Of a stretch of DNA of 64,000 nucleotides, positions 28,565 to 40,954 are shown piece by piece. The notes beneath the pieces are model-generated. The model searched no databases. It had not been told where the DNA came from and saw only the letters and a list, made by a program, of their open reading frames with translations. Both the position numbers and the translations under genes were made by a program. This stretch comes from Duganella alba (GTDB taxonomy: Bacteria; Pseudomonadota; Gammaproteobacteria; Burkholderiales; Burkholderiaceae_D): the NCBI RefSeq assembly GCF_009674495.1, contig NZ_WKJN01000005.1:62001-126000 (forward strand). The letters run 5' to 3'. The number at the start of each line of letters is the position of its first letter. Position 1 is the stretch's first letter.

Positions 28565-29897
28565 AAAAATCACCGCCGTCAAAGGCATGAACGACATCCT
28601 GCCGGCGGACTCGCATCTGTGGCAGCTGTTCGAGAACACCGCGCAGTCGGTGGTGCAGAGCTACGGCTTCCAGCAGATCCGCACGCCGATCCTGGAAGAC
28701 ACCGCGCTGTTCGCGCGCGCCATCGGCGCCGTCACCGACATCGTCGAGAAGGAGATGTACTCCTTCGAAGACTCGATGAACGGCGACAAGCTGACGCTGC
28801 GTCCTGAAGGCACGGCCGGCGCGGTGCGCGCGGTGATCGAACACAATCTGGTCTACGAAGGCCCGAAGCGCCTGTGGTACACCGGCCCGATGTTCCGCCA
28901 CGAGCGTCCGCAGCGCGGCCGCTACCGCCAGTTCTACCAGTTCGGCTGCGAAGCGGTCGGCTTCAGCGGCCCGGACGTGGACGCGGAAATGATCATCATG
29001 TGCCGCCGCTTGTGGGATGACCTGGGCATCGTCGACGACGTGCGCCTGGAACTGAACTCGATCGGCGACGCCGAAGAGCGCGCGCGCCACCGCGTCGACC
29101 TGATCGCCTACCTGGAAAAGCACGAGGACATCCTCGACGCCGAAGCCAAGCGCCGCCTGCACAGCAATCCGCTGCGCATCCTCGACACCAAGAATCCTGC
29201 GATGCAGGAGATGGTCAACGGCGCGCCGAAGCTGCTGGACTACCTGGGCGAGGAATCGCTGGCGCACTTCAACGGCGTGCGCAAGATCCTCGACCACAAC
29301 AACATCCCGTACACCATCAACACCCGCCTGGTGCGCGGCCTGGATTACTACAACCGCACCGTGTTCGAGTGGGTCACCGATTCGCTCGGTTCGCAAGGCA
29401 CCGTGTGCGCGGGCGGCCGTTACGATCCGCTGATCGCCTCGTTCGGCGGCAAGCCGACGCCGGCCGTCGGTTTCGCCATGGGCATCGAGCGTCTGCTGGA
29501 GCTGCTGAAGGCGGCCGGCGAACCGGAGGCGCCTAACCAGTGCGACGTCTACCTGGTGCATCAGGGCGAAGCGGCGCAGCTGCAAGCCTTCGTGCTGGGC
29601 GAGCGCCTGCGCGATGCGGGCCTGGACGTGGTCATGCACGGCTCCGCCGCGGCCGGCGCCGGCAGCTTCAAGTCGCAGATGAAGAAGGCCGACGGCAGCG
29701 GCGCCGCCTACGCCGTCATCATCGGCGAAGATGAAGTCACCAACCACACCGCCGCCGTCAAGTCGATGCGCGCGGCCGAAGGCGAGGCGCAGCAAACCAC
29801 GGTGCCGTTCGACGATGTGGTGAACTTCGTGGTCGACCAGATCACCGACAGCGGCGACCACCATCATCACGTGCACGACGAGCACTGCAACCACTAA
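28551..29897 (+). CDS. hisS: Histidine--tRNA ligase
   Basis: 448 residues, a class II synthetase with motif 2 ([19 protein letters not shown]), the HisA boxes [13 protein letters not shown] and [13 protein letters not shown], motif 3 ([11 protein letters not shown]) and a C-terminal anticodon-binding domain. It charges tRNA-His. The last 16 residues form a His/Asp-rich tail ([12 protein letters not shown]) that most HisRS proteins lack. It lies in the conserved ispG-hisS-yfgM-bamB-der operon. Confidence 0.97.
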   Translation: MSKTEKITAVKGMNDILPADSHLWQLFENTAQSVVQSYGFQQIRTPILEDTALFARAIGAVTDIVEKEMYSFEDSMNGDKLTLRPEGTAGAVRAVIEHNLVYEGPKRLWYTGPMFRHERPQRGRYRQFYQFGCEAVGFSGPDVDAEMIIMCRRLWDDLGIVDDVRLELNSIGDAEERARHRVDLIAYLEKHEDILDAEAKRRLHSNPLRILDTKNPAMQEMVNGAPKLLDYLGEESLAHFNGVRKILDHNNIPYTINTRLVRGLDYYNRTVFEWVTDSLGSQGTVCAGGRYDPLIASFGGKPTPAVGFAMGIERLLELLKAAGEPEAPNQCDVYLVHQGEAAQLQAFVLGERLRDAGLDVVMHGSAAAGAGSFKSQMKKADGSGAAYAVIIGEDEVTNHTAAVKSMRAAEGEAQQTTVPFDDVVNFVVDQITDSGDHHHHVHDEHCNH

Positions 29898-29931
29898 GCA
29901 TCCCATTTAACTACAACGGCAGACGAATACC

Positions 29932-30585
29932 ATGGCATACGATCTTGAAGAACAAGAACAAATCGCGTCCCTCAAAGCTTGGTGGGACAAATACGGCAAC
30001 GCCACGACCTGGGTGCTGATCGCGGCGCTGGCGTCGTACTCCGGCTGGACCTACTGGAAGTACCACCAGCGTAACGAAGCGACGCAGGCGTCGGCGCTGT
30101 ACGAAGAGCTGCAGTCGGCGGTGGAAGCCAAGGACAACGCCAAGGTGCTGCGCGCCGCCGGCGACATGGAAGCGAAATTCGGCGGCACCGCCTACGCGCC
30201 GATGGCCGCGCTGGTCGCCGCCAAGAGCGCGTTCGAAGCCAACGACCTGAAATCGGCCAAGGCCCAGCTGCAATGGGCGGCCGACCATGGCGCCGAGGAG
30301 TTCAAGGCGGTCGCCAAGATCCGCCTGGCCGGCGTGCTGCTCGACGAGAAAGCCTATCCTGAAGCGCTCAAGGCGCTGGAAGGCGACGTGCCTGCACAAT
30401 TCGCCGGCGCTGTCGCCGACCGCAAGGGCGACATCCTGGCCGCGCAGAACAAGCTGGCCGAAGCCCGCACCGCCTACCAGGCAGCGCTGGCCGCGACCGA
30501 CAAGAAGAATCCTGGCCGTCAACTGATCCAGATGAAACTGGAAGCGATCGGCGGCACCGTGCCGGCCGACAAAGGCGCTGCGTAA
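29932..30585 (+). CDS. yfgM: YfgM-family TPR protein (ancillary SecYEG translocon subunit)
   Basis: 217 residues. It has a cytosolic N-terminus (YDLEEQEQIASLKAWWDKYG), one membrane helix (TTWVLIAALASYSGWTYW) and a periplasmic TPR_21 domain. YfgM works with the PpiD chaperone at the Sec translocon exit. The position between hisS and bamB is the conserved one. A 34-base gap follows hisS with no terminator. Confidence 0.92.
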   Translation: MAYDLEEQEQIASLKAWWDKYGNATTWVLIAALASYSGWTYWKYHQRNEATQASALYEELQSAVEAKDNAKVLRAAGDMEAKFGGTAYAPMAALVAAKSAFEANDLKSAKAQLQWAADHGAEEFKAVAKIRLAGVLLDEKAYPEALKALEGDVPAQFAGAVADRKGDILAAQNKLAEARTAYQAALAATDKKNPGRQLIQMKLEAIGGTVPADKGAA

Positions 30586-30622
30586 CTCATCCGCACCACG
30601 TAACGATCAAGGTTTATAAATT

Positions 30623-31762
30623 ATGCGTATTACCGAAAAAGTAGTTGCAGCAAGCGTGTTTGCGATGTTGGCCGGTTGTTCCTTGTTCGGATCCAAAGAT
30701 ACCAAGAACCAGCCGGCGCCGCTGGTGGAGCTGAAAAATCCATCGCTGACGCCGAAGGTGGTGTGGAAGTACTCGGCCGGCAAGGCCGGCAACGCCGTGT
30801 TCACGCCGGCCACCGCTGGCGACAGCGTCTACGTGGCCGATGCCGGCGGCGCGCTGGTGCGCCTGAACGCCGCCACCGGCAAGGAAATCTGGCGCGCCAA
30901 GACCGGCATCGACCTGACGGCCGGCGTCGGCACCGACGGCGAAGTGGTGGTGGTCGGCGGCGTCAAGGGCCAGGTGCTGGCCTACGACATCAACGGCAAG
31001 CAGCTGTGGAAGGCGCAAGCCACCAGCGAAGTGCTGTCGTCGCCGGAAGCGGGCGGCGGCGTGGTCATCGTGCGCAGTGTCGACAATATGATCACCGCCT
31101 ACGACGCCAAGACCGGCGACAAGAAATGGAACGTGGCCCGCACCACGCCGGCCCTGACGCTGCGCAACGCGCCGGGCATGGTGATCAACGGCCCGAACGC
31201 CTACATCGCCCAGCCGGGCGGCAAGCTGCTGGCGCTGGCCCTGGCCGGTGGCCTGAACCGCTTTGAAGTGGTGGTCGGCGAACCGCGCGGCGCCACCGAA
31301 CTGGAACGCGTGACCGACATCGCCGGCACGCCGGTGATCTTCGAAAAAGATGTGTGCGCGGTGTCGTACCAGGGCCGCGTGGCGTGCTTTGACGCCACCA
31401 CCGGCGCACCGCACTGGAGCAAGGCCACCTCGTCCGACAAGGGCGTGGCCGTGGACCAGCGTTTTGTATTCGTCTCGGACGAGAATGGCGCGGTGGCCGC
31501 CTATAGCCGTGAAAACGGCGCCAACGCCTGGAAGAACGACAAACTGTCGTACCGTGTGCTGTCCACTCCCGTGTCCTATGGACGCGCGGTGGCGGTGGGC
31601 GACTACCAGGGCTATATCCACTTCCTGTCACGGGAAGATGGCGCATTTATTGGTCGTGTGGCGACCGACGGCAGCCCTATCCAGGCTGACCCGATCATCG
31701 CTGGCACGAATTTGATTTTCCAAACCCAATCAGGGACAGTGACCGCTCTCGCGGTCGAGTAA
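30623..31762 (+). CDS. bamB: Outer membrane protein assembly factor BamB
   Basis: 379 residues with lipobox MLAGC at about residue 18 and PQQ-like beta-propeller repeats of the form [21 protein letters not shown] and [14 protein letters not shown]. It is the outer-membrane lipoprotein that binds BamA and helps hand over nascent beta-barrel proteins. Four bases separate it from der, as in most proteobacteria. Confidence 0.95.
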   Translation: MRITEKVVAASVFAMLAGCSLFGSKDTKNQPAPLVELKNPSLTPKVVWKYSAGKAGNAVFTPATAGDSVYVADAGGALVRLNAATGKEIWRAKTGIDLTAGVGTDGEVVVVGGVKGQVLAYDINGKQLWKAQATSEVLSSPEAGGGVVIVRSVDNMITAYDAKTGDKKWNVARTTPALTLRNAPGMVINGPNAYIAQPGGKLLALALAGGLNRFEVVVGEPRGATELERVTDIAGTPVIFEKDVCAVSYQGRVACFDATTGAPHWSKATSSDKGVAVDQRFVFVSDENGAVAAYSRENGANAWKNDKLSYRVLSTPVSYGRAVAVGDYQGYIHFLSREDGAFIGRVATDGSPIQADPIIAGTNLIFQTQSGTVTALAVE

Positions 31763-31766
31763 TAAA

Positions 31767-33113
31767 ATGAAGCCGGTAATCGCACTAGTGGGTCGACCCA
31801 ATGTAGGGAAATCGACCTTGTTCAATCGTCTGACCCGCTCGCGCGATGCGCTGGTGGCGGACTTGCCTGGGTTGACGCGCGATCGTCACTATGGCGAGGG
31901 CCGTGTCGGCGAACGTCCCTTCCTCGTTATCGACACCGGCGGCTTTGAGCCGGTGGCCAAGGAAGGCATCCTCCACCAGATGGCCAAGCAGACCAAGCAG
32001 GCCGTGGCCGAAGCTGACGTTGTCATCTTCCTGGTCGACGGCCGTCAGGGCCTGACGCCGCACGACAAGACCATCACCGACTTCCTGCGTAAAAGCGGCC
32101 GTCCGGTGCTGCTGGTTGTAAATAAGGCGGAGGGCATGCGCTACAACGCGGTGGTGGCGGACTTCTATGAACTGGGACTGGGCGAACCGGCGGTCATCTC
32201 GTCGGCGCACGGCGACGGCGTGCACGACCTGGTCGAGCTGGCGCTGGACACCGCGTTCGAAAAGCGTCCGGAAGATCCGGAAGAGCTGGAGCCGGCCGAC
32301 CGCGGCATCAAGATCGCCCTGGTGGGCCGTCCGAACGTCGGCAAGTCGACCCTGATCAACACCCTGGTGGGCGAAGAGCGCGTGATCGCCTTCGACATGC
32401 CGGGCACCACCCGCGACTCGATCGAGATTCCGTTCGAGCGCGACGGCAAGCAGTACACGCTGATCGACACCGCCGGCATCCGCCGCCGCGGCAAGGTGTT
32501 CGAAGCCATCGAGAAGTTCTCGGTGGTGAAGACGCTGCAATCGATCTCGGAAGCCAACGTCGTGGTGCTGATGCTCGACGCCCAGCAGGACATCTCCGAG
32601 CAGGACGCGCACATCGCCGGCTTCGTGCTGGAGACCGGCCGCGCGCTGGTCATCGCCGTCAACAAGTGGGACGGCCTGCGCACCGACGAGCGCGACGAAA
32701 TCAAGATCGACATCGATCGCAAGCTCGACTTCCTGTCCTTCGCCAAGATGCACTTCATCTCGGCGCTGAAGGCGCAGGGCATCGGCCCGCTGATGAAATC
32801 GCTGGACCAGGCCTACGCGGCCGCCTTCGCCGACCTCTCGACGCCGAAGCTGACGCGCGCGCTGATCGAAGCGGTGGAAAAGCAGGAGCCGCGCCGCAAG
32901 GGCTCGATCCGTCCGAAGCTGCGCTATGCGCACCAGGGCGGCATGAACCCGCCGGTGATCGTCATCCACGGCAACGCCCTGGACGCGGTCGCCGAGCCGT
33001 ACAAGCGCTATCTGGAAAAGCATTTCCGCGAGACGTTCAACCTGGTCGGCACGCCCTTGCGGATCGAGCTGCGCACCGGTAAGAATCCGTTCGCAAAAAC
33101 TTCCGGAAAATAA
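31767..33113 (+). CDS. der: Ribosome biogenesis GTPase Der (EngA)
   Basis: 448 residues with two tandem G domains, each with GRPNVGKST (residue 8 onward and about residue 184), followed by a KH-like domain. G4 is NKWD in the second domain but NKAE in the first, a variation seen in other betaproteobacterial Der proteins. It acts in 50S subunit maturation. Last gene of the ispG-hisS-yfgM-bamB-der series before hfq. Confidence 0.97.
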   Translation: MKPVIALVGRPNVGKSTLFNRLTRSRDALVADLPGLTRDRHYGEGRVGERPFLVIDTGGFEPVAKEGILHQMAKQTKQAVAEADVVIFLVDGRQGLTPHDKTITDFLRKSGRPVLLVVNKAEGMRYNAVVADFYELGLGEPAVISSAHGDGVHDLVELALDTAFEKRPEDPEELEPADRGIKIALVGRPNVGKSTLINTLVGEERVIAFDMPGTTRDSIEIPFERDGKQYTLIDTAGIRRRGKVFEAIEKFSVVKTLQSISEANVVVLMLDAQQDISEQDAHIAGFVLETGRALVIAVNKWDGLRTDERDEIKIDIDRKLDFLSFAKMHFISALKAQGIGPLMKSLDQAYAAAFADLSTPKLTRALIEAVEKQEPRRKGSIRPKLRYAHQGGMNPPVIVIHGNALDAVAEPYKRYLEKHFRETFNLVGTPLRIELRTGKNPFAKTSGK

Positions 33114-33117
33114 CGTG

Positions 33118-33146
33118 TTTTTTTGCAGGAACAGCCTGCAAAAAAA
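33118..33146. other. Perfect 12-bp hairpin between der and hfq
   Basis: Seven T residues and GCAGG (33118-33129) are exactly complementary to CCTGC and seven A residues (33135-33146) across an AACAG loop, starting four bases after the der stop. Because the A run follows the stem on both strands, it does not have the U tail of an intrinsic terminator. It may stabilise the 3' end of the der mRNA or act as a weak attenuator. The remaining 160 bases before hfq are AT-rich and presumably contain the hfq promoter. Confidence 0.5.
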
Positions 33147-33307
33147 ACCAAAACAAGGTACAGTGGCTTAGAAGCACCACTTTTGACGTGGCGAGCGGTG
33201 TTTCAGCGAAAATTATTTGACTTTTGTAAGAGTTTTCGCTGGGCCACGACCTTGAATTCAAGCGTTTCGCCTCCACTTCCAACACAACAACATAAAATGG
33301 AGCTGTT

Positions 33308-33544
33308 ATGAGCAACAAAGGGCAACTGTTACAAGACCCATTCCTCAATGCCTTGCGCAAGGAACACGTTCCTGTATCGATCTATCTGGTCAACGGCATC
33401 AAGCTGCAGGGCCACATCGAATCGTTCGACCAATACGTCGTATTGCTGCGTAACACCGTGACCCAGATGGTGTACAAACACGCCATCTCCACCGTGGTGC
33501 CGGCACGCGCCGTCAACCTCAATATTGAAAACGAAGCGGAATAA
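33308..33544 (+). CDS. hfq: RNA chaperone Hfq
   Basis: 78 residues, a compact Sm-like protein with the standard start [16 protein letters not shown], Sm1 strand [16 protein letters not shown] and the Sm2 motif YKHAIS. Forms hexameric rings that pair small RNAs with mRNAs. The C-terminal tail is short (NIENEAE), as in betaproteobacteria. GGAG lies ahead of the ATG. Followed by hflX, hflK and hflC as in the conserved hfq operon. Confidence 0.98.
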   Translation: MSNKGQLLQDPFLNALRKEHVPVSIYLVNGIKLQGHIESFDQYVVLLRNTVTQMVYKHAISTVVPARAVNLNIENEAE

Positions 33545-33586
33545 GCATTTGCAGCATCGCTTCTTCCCACATAGCCTGACCGTCGT

Positions 33587-34759
33587 ATGCGCGCAGCTCT
33601 AGTCGGTATCGATTTTGGTCAGGGCGACTTTGCCGCCAGCGTCGAGGAACTGAACCTGCTGGCCCGTTCAGCAGGCGCGGAACCGGTGACGATCATCACG
33701 GCAAAGCGGTCCTCCCCGGACGCGGCTTATTTCGTCGGCAGCGGCAAGGCCGACGAAATCGGCCAGGCCGTGCTGGCCGATCGCATCGAGATCGTCATCT
33801 TCAACCACGCGCTGTCGCCGGCGCAGCAACGCAATCTGGAAAAGCGCCTGAACATCCGCGTGCTGGACCGGACCAGCCTGATTCTGGATATCTTCGCCCA
33901 GCGTGCCAAGAGCCACGAGGGCAAGCTGCAGGTCGAGCTGGCGCAGTTGCAGCACCTGGCCACGCGCCTGATCCGCGGCTGGACTCACCTTGAGCGCCAG
34001 AAGGGCGGTATCGGCCTGCGCGGTCCCGGTGAAACGCAGCTGGAAACCGACCGCCGACTGATCGGCGAGCGGGTCAAGGCGCTGCGCGCGCGACTCGGCA
34101 AGCTGCGCAAGCAGCACGAGACGCAACGCCGTTCGCGCGGCCGCACCCAGACCTTCTCGATTTCGCTGGTCGGCTACACCAATGCCGGCAAGTCGACCCT
34201 GTTCAATGCCGTCACCAAGGCCGGCGTCTACGCCGCCGACCAGCTGTTCGCCACGCTGGACACGACCTCGCGCCGTGTCTACATGGGACAGGAAGTCGGC
34301 AACGTGGTGCTGTCCGACACGGTCGGTTTCGTGCGCGAGCTGCCGCACCAGCTGGTGGCGGCGTTCCGCGCCACGCTGGAGGAGACCATCCACGCCGATC
34401 TGCTGCTGCACGTGGTCGACGCCGCGTCGCCGGTGCGCATGGAGCAGATCGAGCAGGTCAACCTGGTGCTCAAGGAAATCGGCGCCGATCACATTCCGCA
34501 GATCCTGGTGTGGAACAAGATCGACGCGGCCGACCTCGAACCGTCGGTTGAGCGAGATGAATATGATAAGATTTCTCGCGTCTTCCTGAGCGCACGCACC
34601 GGTCAAGGACTGGACCTGCTGCGCGATGCGATCACCGAATGGGCCAAGGCGGCGCCGAACGCCCGTCTGAACGAGAGCTACGAATCTCAGCAGGACATAG
34701 AACAAGAATTAGAAGAAGTAGAGAGCAGTCCCACCCTCACTGACGTTGGATCACACTAA
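33587..34759 (+). CDS. hflX: GTPase HflX
   Basis: 390 residues. An N-terminal HflX domain with the glycine-rich segment GGIGLRGPGETQLETDRRL is followed by a G domain with GYTNAGKSTLFN (P-loop), DTVGFVRELPH (switch II) and WNKID (G4). HflX splits stalled or heat-damaged ribosomes. Its last base is the first base of the hflK start, showing tight coupling. Confidence 0.96.
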   Translation: MRAALVGIDFGQGDFAASVEELNLLARSAGAEPVTIITAKRSSPDAAYFVGSGKADEIGQAVLADRIEIVIFNHALSPAQQRNLEKRLNIRVLDRTSLILDIFAQRAKSHEGKLQVELAQLQHLATRLIRGWTHLERQKGGIGLRGPGETQLETDRRLIGERVKALRARLGKLRKQHETQRRSRGRTQTFSISLVGYTNAGKSTLFNAVTKAGVYAADQLFATLDTTSRRVYMGQEVGNVVLSDTVGFVRELPHQLVAAFRATLEETIHADLLLHVVDAASPVRMEQIEQVNLVLKEIGADHIPQILVWNKIDAADLEPSVERDEYDKISRVFLSARTGQGLDLLRDAITEWAKAAPNARLNESYESQQDIEQELEEVESSPTLTDVGSH

Positions 34760-36087
34760 TGCGTGTCTCCTCACTTATGAAACGACTTGGCATCAAGCTG
34801 TCGCTGAACGACCCTCGCTGGGGGAAGGACGACAAGCCGCAAGCCAATGAAGGCAAGAAGCCGGGCGACGGCGGCCCGCCGGACATGGAGCAACTGTGGC
34901 GCGATTTCAATCAGCGCCTGAACGGCTTGTTCGGCCAGAAGCGTCCGCCCAACAACAATAACAACGACAACAACAGCGGTGGTGAAGGCGGCGGCAATCG
35001 TCCCGACATCAGCGGCGGCATCCGCGCCACGGCCGGCGCCATCGGCGCGGTGGTCGCGCTGATCTGGCTCGCCAGCGGTTCGTTCATCGTGCAGGAGGGC
35101 CAGACCGGCGTGGTCTACACCTTCGGCAAAGTCAGCCACACCACCGGCTCCGGTTTCAACTGGCGCTGGCCGTATCCGTTCCAGAGCGACGAGACGGTGA
35201 AAGTGTCGCAAATGCGCATGGTGGAAATCGGCTACCGTGGCAATATCAAGAACAAGCAGGCGCGCGAATCGCTGATGCTGACCGATGACGAGAACATCAT
35301 CGACATCCAGTTCGCCGTGCAGTTCAAGCTGAAGGATCCGGTCGCGTGGCTGATGAACAACCGCGACGAGGAAGACACCGTGCGCCAGGTGGCCGAGACC
35401 TCGATCCGCGAAATCGTCGGCAAGAACAAGATGGACTTCGTGCTGTACGAAGGCCGCGACAAGGTCGCCTTCGAAACCCAGCAGCTGATGCAGCAGATCC
35501 TCGACCGCTATGCGTCGGGCGTGCTGGTGTCCAGCGTCACGCTGCAGGCGGTGCAGCCGCCGGAGCAGGTGCAGATCGCCTTCGACGACGCGGTGAAGGC
35601 AGGGCAGGACCGCGAGCGCCAGAAAAACGAGGGCCAGGCCTACGCCAATGAAGTCATTCCGAAGGCGCACGGCTACGCTTCGCGCCTGATGCAGGAAGCC
35701 GAGGGCTATCGCTCGATGGTGGTGGAAAACGCCACCGGTAACGCTTCGCGCTTCAAGCAGGTGCTGGTCGAGTATCAGAAGGCGCCGGGCGTGACCCGCG
35801 ACCGCATGTACCTCGACACCATGCAGCAGATCTTCTCCAGCGCCAGCAAGGTGATGGTGGACGCCAAGTCCGGCAGCAACCTGCTGTACCTGCCGCTCGA
35901 CAAGCTGATCGCCCAGGCGGCGGCCACCGATGCGCAAGCCGCAGCGGCCCGTGCCGCGGCGCAGGCCGCCGCCAATCCGCCGGCCGCCAGCGCCACGCTG
36001 CCATCCGACCTGATGCCGTCGGTGGAAGTGAACCGCCAGCGCGATCCGCGCTCGCGCGAAGCCTTACGTGACCGGGAGAGCCGTTAA
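34759..36087 (+). CDS. hflK: FtsH protease activity modulator HflK
   Basis: 442 residues. An N-terminal cytosolic region with an Asn-rich stretch (PPNNNNNDNN) and Gly-rich linker precedes one membrane helix (AGAIGAVVALIWLASGSF) and the SPFH/band-7 domain. With HflC it forms a large periplasmic cage around FtsH and restrains its proteolysis of membrane proteins. The tail is Ala-rich. The stop overlaps the hflC start by one base. Confidence 0.96.
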   Translation: MRVSSLMKRLGIKLSLNDPRWGKDDKPQANEGKKPGDGGPPDMEQLWRDFNQRLNGLFGQKRPPNNNNNDNNSGGEGGGNRPDISGGIRATAGAIGAVVALIWLASGSFIVQEGQTGVVYTFGKVSHTTGSGFNWRWPYPFQSDETVKVSQMRMVEIGYRGNIKNKQARESLMLTDDENIIDIQFAVQFKLKDPVAWLMNNRDEEDTVRQVAETSIREIVGKNKMDFVLYEGRDKVAFETQQLMQQILDRYASGVLVSSVTLQAVQPPEQVQIAFDDAVKAGQDRERQKNEGQAYANEVIPKAHGYASRLMQEAEGYRSMVVENATGNASRFKQVLVEYQKAPGVTRDRMYLDTMQQIFSSASKVMVDAKSGSNLLYLPLDKLIAQAAATDAQAAAARAAAQAAANPPAASATLPSDLMPSVEVNRQRDPRSREALRDRESR

Positions 36088-36998
36088 TGAATCGCATAGC
36101 TAGTACCGTTGTCCTGGCGTTTATCGCGCTGATGCTGCTGTCGTCGACCGTGTTCGTGGTCGACCAGCGCAAGTACGCGATCGTCTTCGCGCTGGGCCAG
36201 ATCAAGGAAGTGATCCGCGAGCCGGGCCTGCACTTCAAGCTGCCGCCGCCGTTCCAGAACGTGCTGCTGCTGGATAACCGCATCATGACCATCGAATCGC
36301 CGGACGCCGAGCGCTTCATCACCGCCGAGAAGATGAACATCCTGGTGGACAGCTTCGTCAAATGGCGCATCGGCCGCGGCGAAGCGCAGCCGAAGCTGTA
36401 CTACGTCACCTTCGGCGGCGACGAGGGCCGCGCGCGCGACCGCATGTCGCAGATCATCAAGGCGGCGCTGAACGAGGAAATCACCAAGCGCACCGTGTCG
36501 GAAGTGATCTCCGGCCAGCGCGGCAAGGTGATGGAAGGCATCCGCGCCAAGGTGGTGCAGGAAGCCGCGCAGATCGGCGTCGAGATCATCGACGTGCGCC
36601 TGAAACGCGTGGAATACGTCGAGCAGATCAACAACTCGGTGTACGACCGCATGAAGGCCGAGCGCATGCGCGTGGCCAACGAGCTGCGGTCGACCGGTTC
36701 GGCGGAGTCTGAAAAGATCCGCGCCGACGCCGACCGCCAGCGCGCCGTGATCCTGGCCGAAGCCTACCGCGACGCCGAGGAAATCCGCGGCGAGGGCGAT
36801 GCCAAGGCGTCCGCCATCTACGCCGAGGCGTTCGGCCGCAACCCGGAGTTCTACAAGTTCTACCGCAGCCTGGAAGCCTACCGCGCCACCTTCAAGAACC
36901 ATGGCGACGTGATGGTGATGGATTCGAGCTCGGACTTCTTCAAGTACTTCAAAGGCTCGGGCGCCGGCGGCGCAGCCCCGGCTCCGGCCAAAAAGTAA
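36087..36998 (+). CDS. hflC: Protease modulator HflC
   Basis: 303 residues. One N-terminal membrane helix (STVVLAFIALMLLSSTVFVV), then an SPFH domain with EADRQRAVILAEA-type coiled coil as RADADRQRAVILAEAYR. Partner of HflK in the FtsH-HflKC complex. Followed by a clear terminator at 37012-37049, which ends the hfq-hflX-hflK-hflC operon. Confidence 0.96.
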   Translation: MNRIASTVVLAFIALMLLSSTVFVVDQRKYAIVFALGQIKEVIREPGLHFKLPPPFQNVLLLDNRIMTIESPDAERFITAEKMNILVDSFVKWRIGRGEAQPKLYYVTFGGDEGRARDRMSQIIKAALNEEITKRTVSEVISGQRGKVMEGIRAKVVQEAAQIGVEIIDVRLKRVEYVEQINNSVYDRMKAERMRVANELRSTGSAESEKIRADADRQRAVILAEAYRDAEEIRGEGDAKASAIYAEAFGRNPEFYKFYRSLEAYRATFKNHGDVMVMDSSSDFFKYFKGSGAGGAAPAPAKK

Positions 36999-37011
36999 GG
37001 CCGCACCCGCA

Positions 37012-37049
37012 CCGGGAAGCCGCACTGGCTTCCCGGATCGCATCTTTTT
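37012..37049 (+). terminator. Intrinsic terminator after hflC
   Basis: A perfect 10-bp stem (CCGGGAAGCC 37012-37021 with GGCTTCCCGG 37027-37036) and 5-base loop is followed by ATCGCATC and five T residues at 37045-37049. Confidence 0.75.
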
Positions 37050-37152
37050 CCCCTCCGTAGACGCATTTTCGCGTAAAATATCAGGTTCGGCCGTCCAGTT
37101 CGCGGCCGTGGGCCTTCGCGCCCCATTGTTCATTTCTTAATTAAATAGTCCC

Positions 37153-39637
<2,485 letters not shown>

Positions 39638-39649
39638 TCAAGGAATTTT

Positions 39650-40195
39650 ATGAGCAACCCACAATCGAACGAAAAACACCTCTGGGTATCCTGGGACGAG
39701 TACCACCGCCTGATCGAGCGCCTGGCGCTCAAGGTGCACGAGTCGGGCTGGAAATTTGACATGGTGCTGTGCCTGGCGCGCGGCGGCGTGCGTCCGGGCG
39801 ACGTGTTCTCGCGCATCTTCGACGTGCCGCTGGCGATCCTGTCGACCAGCTCGTACCGCGAAGACAAGGGCACCACCCAGGGCGACCTGGACATCGCCAA
39901 GTACATGACGATGACCAAGGGCCCGCTGAGCGGCAAGATCCTGCTGGTCGACGACCTGGCCGATTCCGGCGTCACCCTGACCAAGGTCATGCAGCACCTG
40001 AAGGACAACTTCGACGGCGTGACCGAAGTCAAGTCGGCGGTGATCTGGACCAAGGGCAGCTCGGCTTTCCGTCCGGACTACCAGATGGAAGAACTGCCGC
40101 ACAACCCGTGGATCCACCAGCCGTTCGAAGACTACGACGGCCTGCGCCCGCACCAGCTGGCGGCGTGGATCAAGAAAGGCGAAACGGCCGCCTAA
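39650..40195 (+). CDS. Xanthine/hypoxanthine phosphoribosyltransferase family protein
   Basis: 181 residues of type I phosphoribosyltransferase fold. The PRPP loop is LLVDDLADSGVTL, with LARGGVRPGD upstream that binds pyrophosphate, and a C-terminal base-recognition region rich in aromatic residues (NPWIHQPFEDYDG). Closest to Gpt-like enzymes that salvage xanthine or guanine. Located 12 bases after purA, so probably cotranscribed in purine metabolism, and ends in a strong terminator. Confidence 0.88.
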   Translation: MSNPQSNEKHLWVSWDEYHRLIERLALKVHESGWKFDMVLCLARGGVRPGDVFSRIFDVPLAILSTSSYREDKGTTQGDLDIAKYMTMTKGPLSGKILLVDDLADSGVTLTKVMQHLKDNFDGVTEVKSAVIWTKGSSAFRPDYQMEELPHNPWIHQPFEDYDGLRPHQLAAWIKKGETAA

Positions 40196-40206
40196 GCCGT
40201 TGTAAC

Positions 40207-40230
40207 AAGGGAGCTGCGGCTCCCTTTTTT
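40207..40230 (+). terminator. Intrinsic terminator after the phosphoribosyltransferase gene
   Basis: AAGGGAGC (40207-40214) pairs perfectly with GCTCCCTT (40219-40226) around TGCG and runs into six T residues at 40225-40230. Confidence 0.85.
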
Positions 40231-40243
40231 CTTTCGAGAGATT

Positions 40244-40840
40244 ATGACCCAGGACTTCTTCCAGACCTTCATCCTGCTGGTGCTGGTGACCGACCCGTTC
40301 GGCAACGTGCCGCTGTTTGCCAGCGTGCTCAATCCGGTGCCGGTGGCGCGCCGTCCGCGCATCGTCATCCGCGAATGCGCGATCGCCTTTGTGCTGCTGC
40401 TGATCTTCATGTTCTTCGGCCGCCATTTCCTGAGCGCGCTGCACCTGTCGGAAGTGGCGCTGCGCATCGGCGGCGCCGTGATCCTGCTGCTGATTTCGAT
40501 CCGCATGATCTTCCCGCATCCTGACGGCGTGCTGGGCCGCACCGACGGCGCCGAGCCCTTCATCGTGCCGCTGGCGATCCCGGCGCTGGCGGGGCCGTCG
40601 GCGCTGGCCACGGTGCTGCTGTTCTCGCGCGAGAGCACCGGCGAGGTGCTGGTGCACGTGGCGGCGCTGTCGGCGGTGGGTGTGGTGTGGCTGGCGGTGT
40701 TTCTCAGCGCCGAACGGCTGCAGAAGGTGCTCGGTCCGCAAGTCATGACGGCCTTCGAACGCCTGATGGGCCTGATCCTGACCGCGATGTCGGTCGAGAT
40801 GCTGCTGGGCGGCATCCGCGAATTTGTGAAAACATTGTAA
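40244..40840 (+). CDS. MarC family integral membrane protein
   Basis: 198 residues with six predicted membrane helices; conserved family segments are VTDPFGNVPLF near the start, LRIGGAVILLLISIRMIF in the middle and the PLAIPALAGPSALATVLL loop. Members were named after the marC locus, but function is unknown. It starts 13 bases after a terminator and ends just upstream of a 33-bp perfect inverted repeat. Confidence 0.88.
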   Translation: MTQDFFQTFILLVLVTDPFGNVPLFASVLNPVPVARRPRIVIRECAIAFVLLLIFMFFGRHFLSALHLSEVALRIGGAVILLLISIRMIFPHPDGVLGRTDGAEPFIVPLAIPALAGPSALATVLLFSRESTGEVLVHVAALSAVGVVWLAVFLSAERLQKVLGPQVMTAFERLMGLILTAMSVEMLLGGIREFVKTL

Positions 40841-40841
40841 A

Positions 40842-40915
40842 AAAACCGGGGTCAGTGCCGACATTCGGACATTTTGCTGGCGAAATGTCCGAATGTCGGC
40901 ACTGACCCCGGTTTT
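40842..40915. repeat. 33-bp perfect inverted repeat with 8-base loop
   Basis: Bases 40842-40874 are exactly complementary to 40883-40915, separated by TGCTGGCG. The arm includes CCGGGGTCAGTGCCGACATT. As RNA it would be a very stable 33-bp hairpin ending in four U residues on the plus strand (and on the minus strand), so it could terminate both ways. Its size and perfection suggest a dispersed palindromic or miniature mobile element rather than a simple terminator. Confidence 0.85.
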
Positions 40916-40954
40916 GGGGCGGGCGCTTGACGTCCGTCTTTTTTGGTTCTATAT

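Noticed and set aside
29861-29897. His-tag-like run at the end of hisS as vector sequence
   Set aside because: Codons vary (CAC/CAT), other residues are interspersed and the flanking chromosome is continuous, so it is native.
34957-34980. AAC/AAT repeat as a microsatellite or regulatory repeat
   Set aside because: It is in frame in hflK and encodes the Asn-rich linker before the membrane helix, a common feature of HflK.
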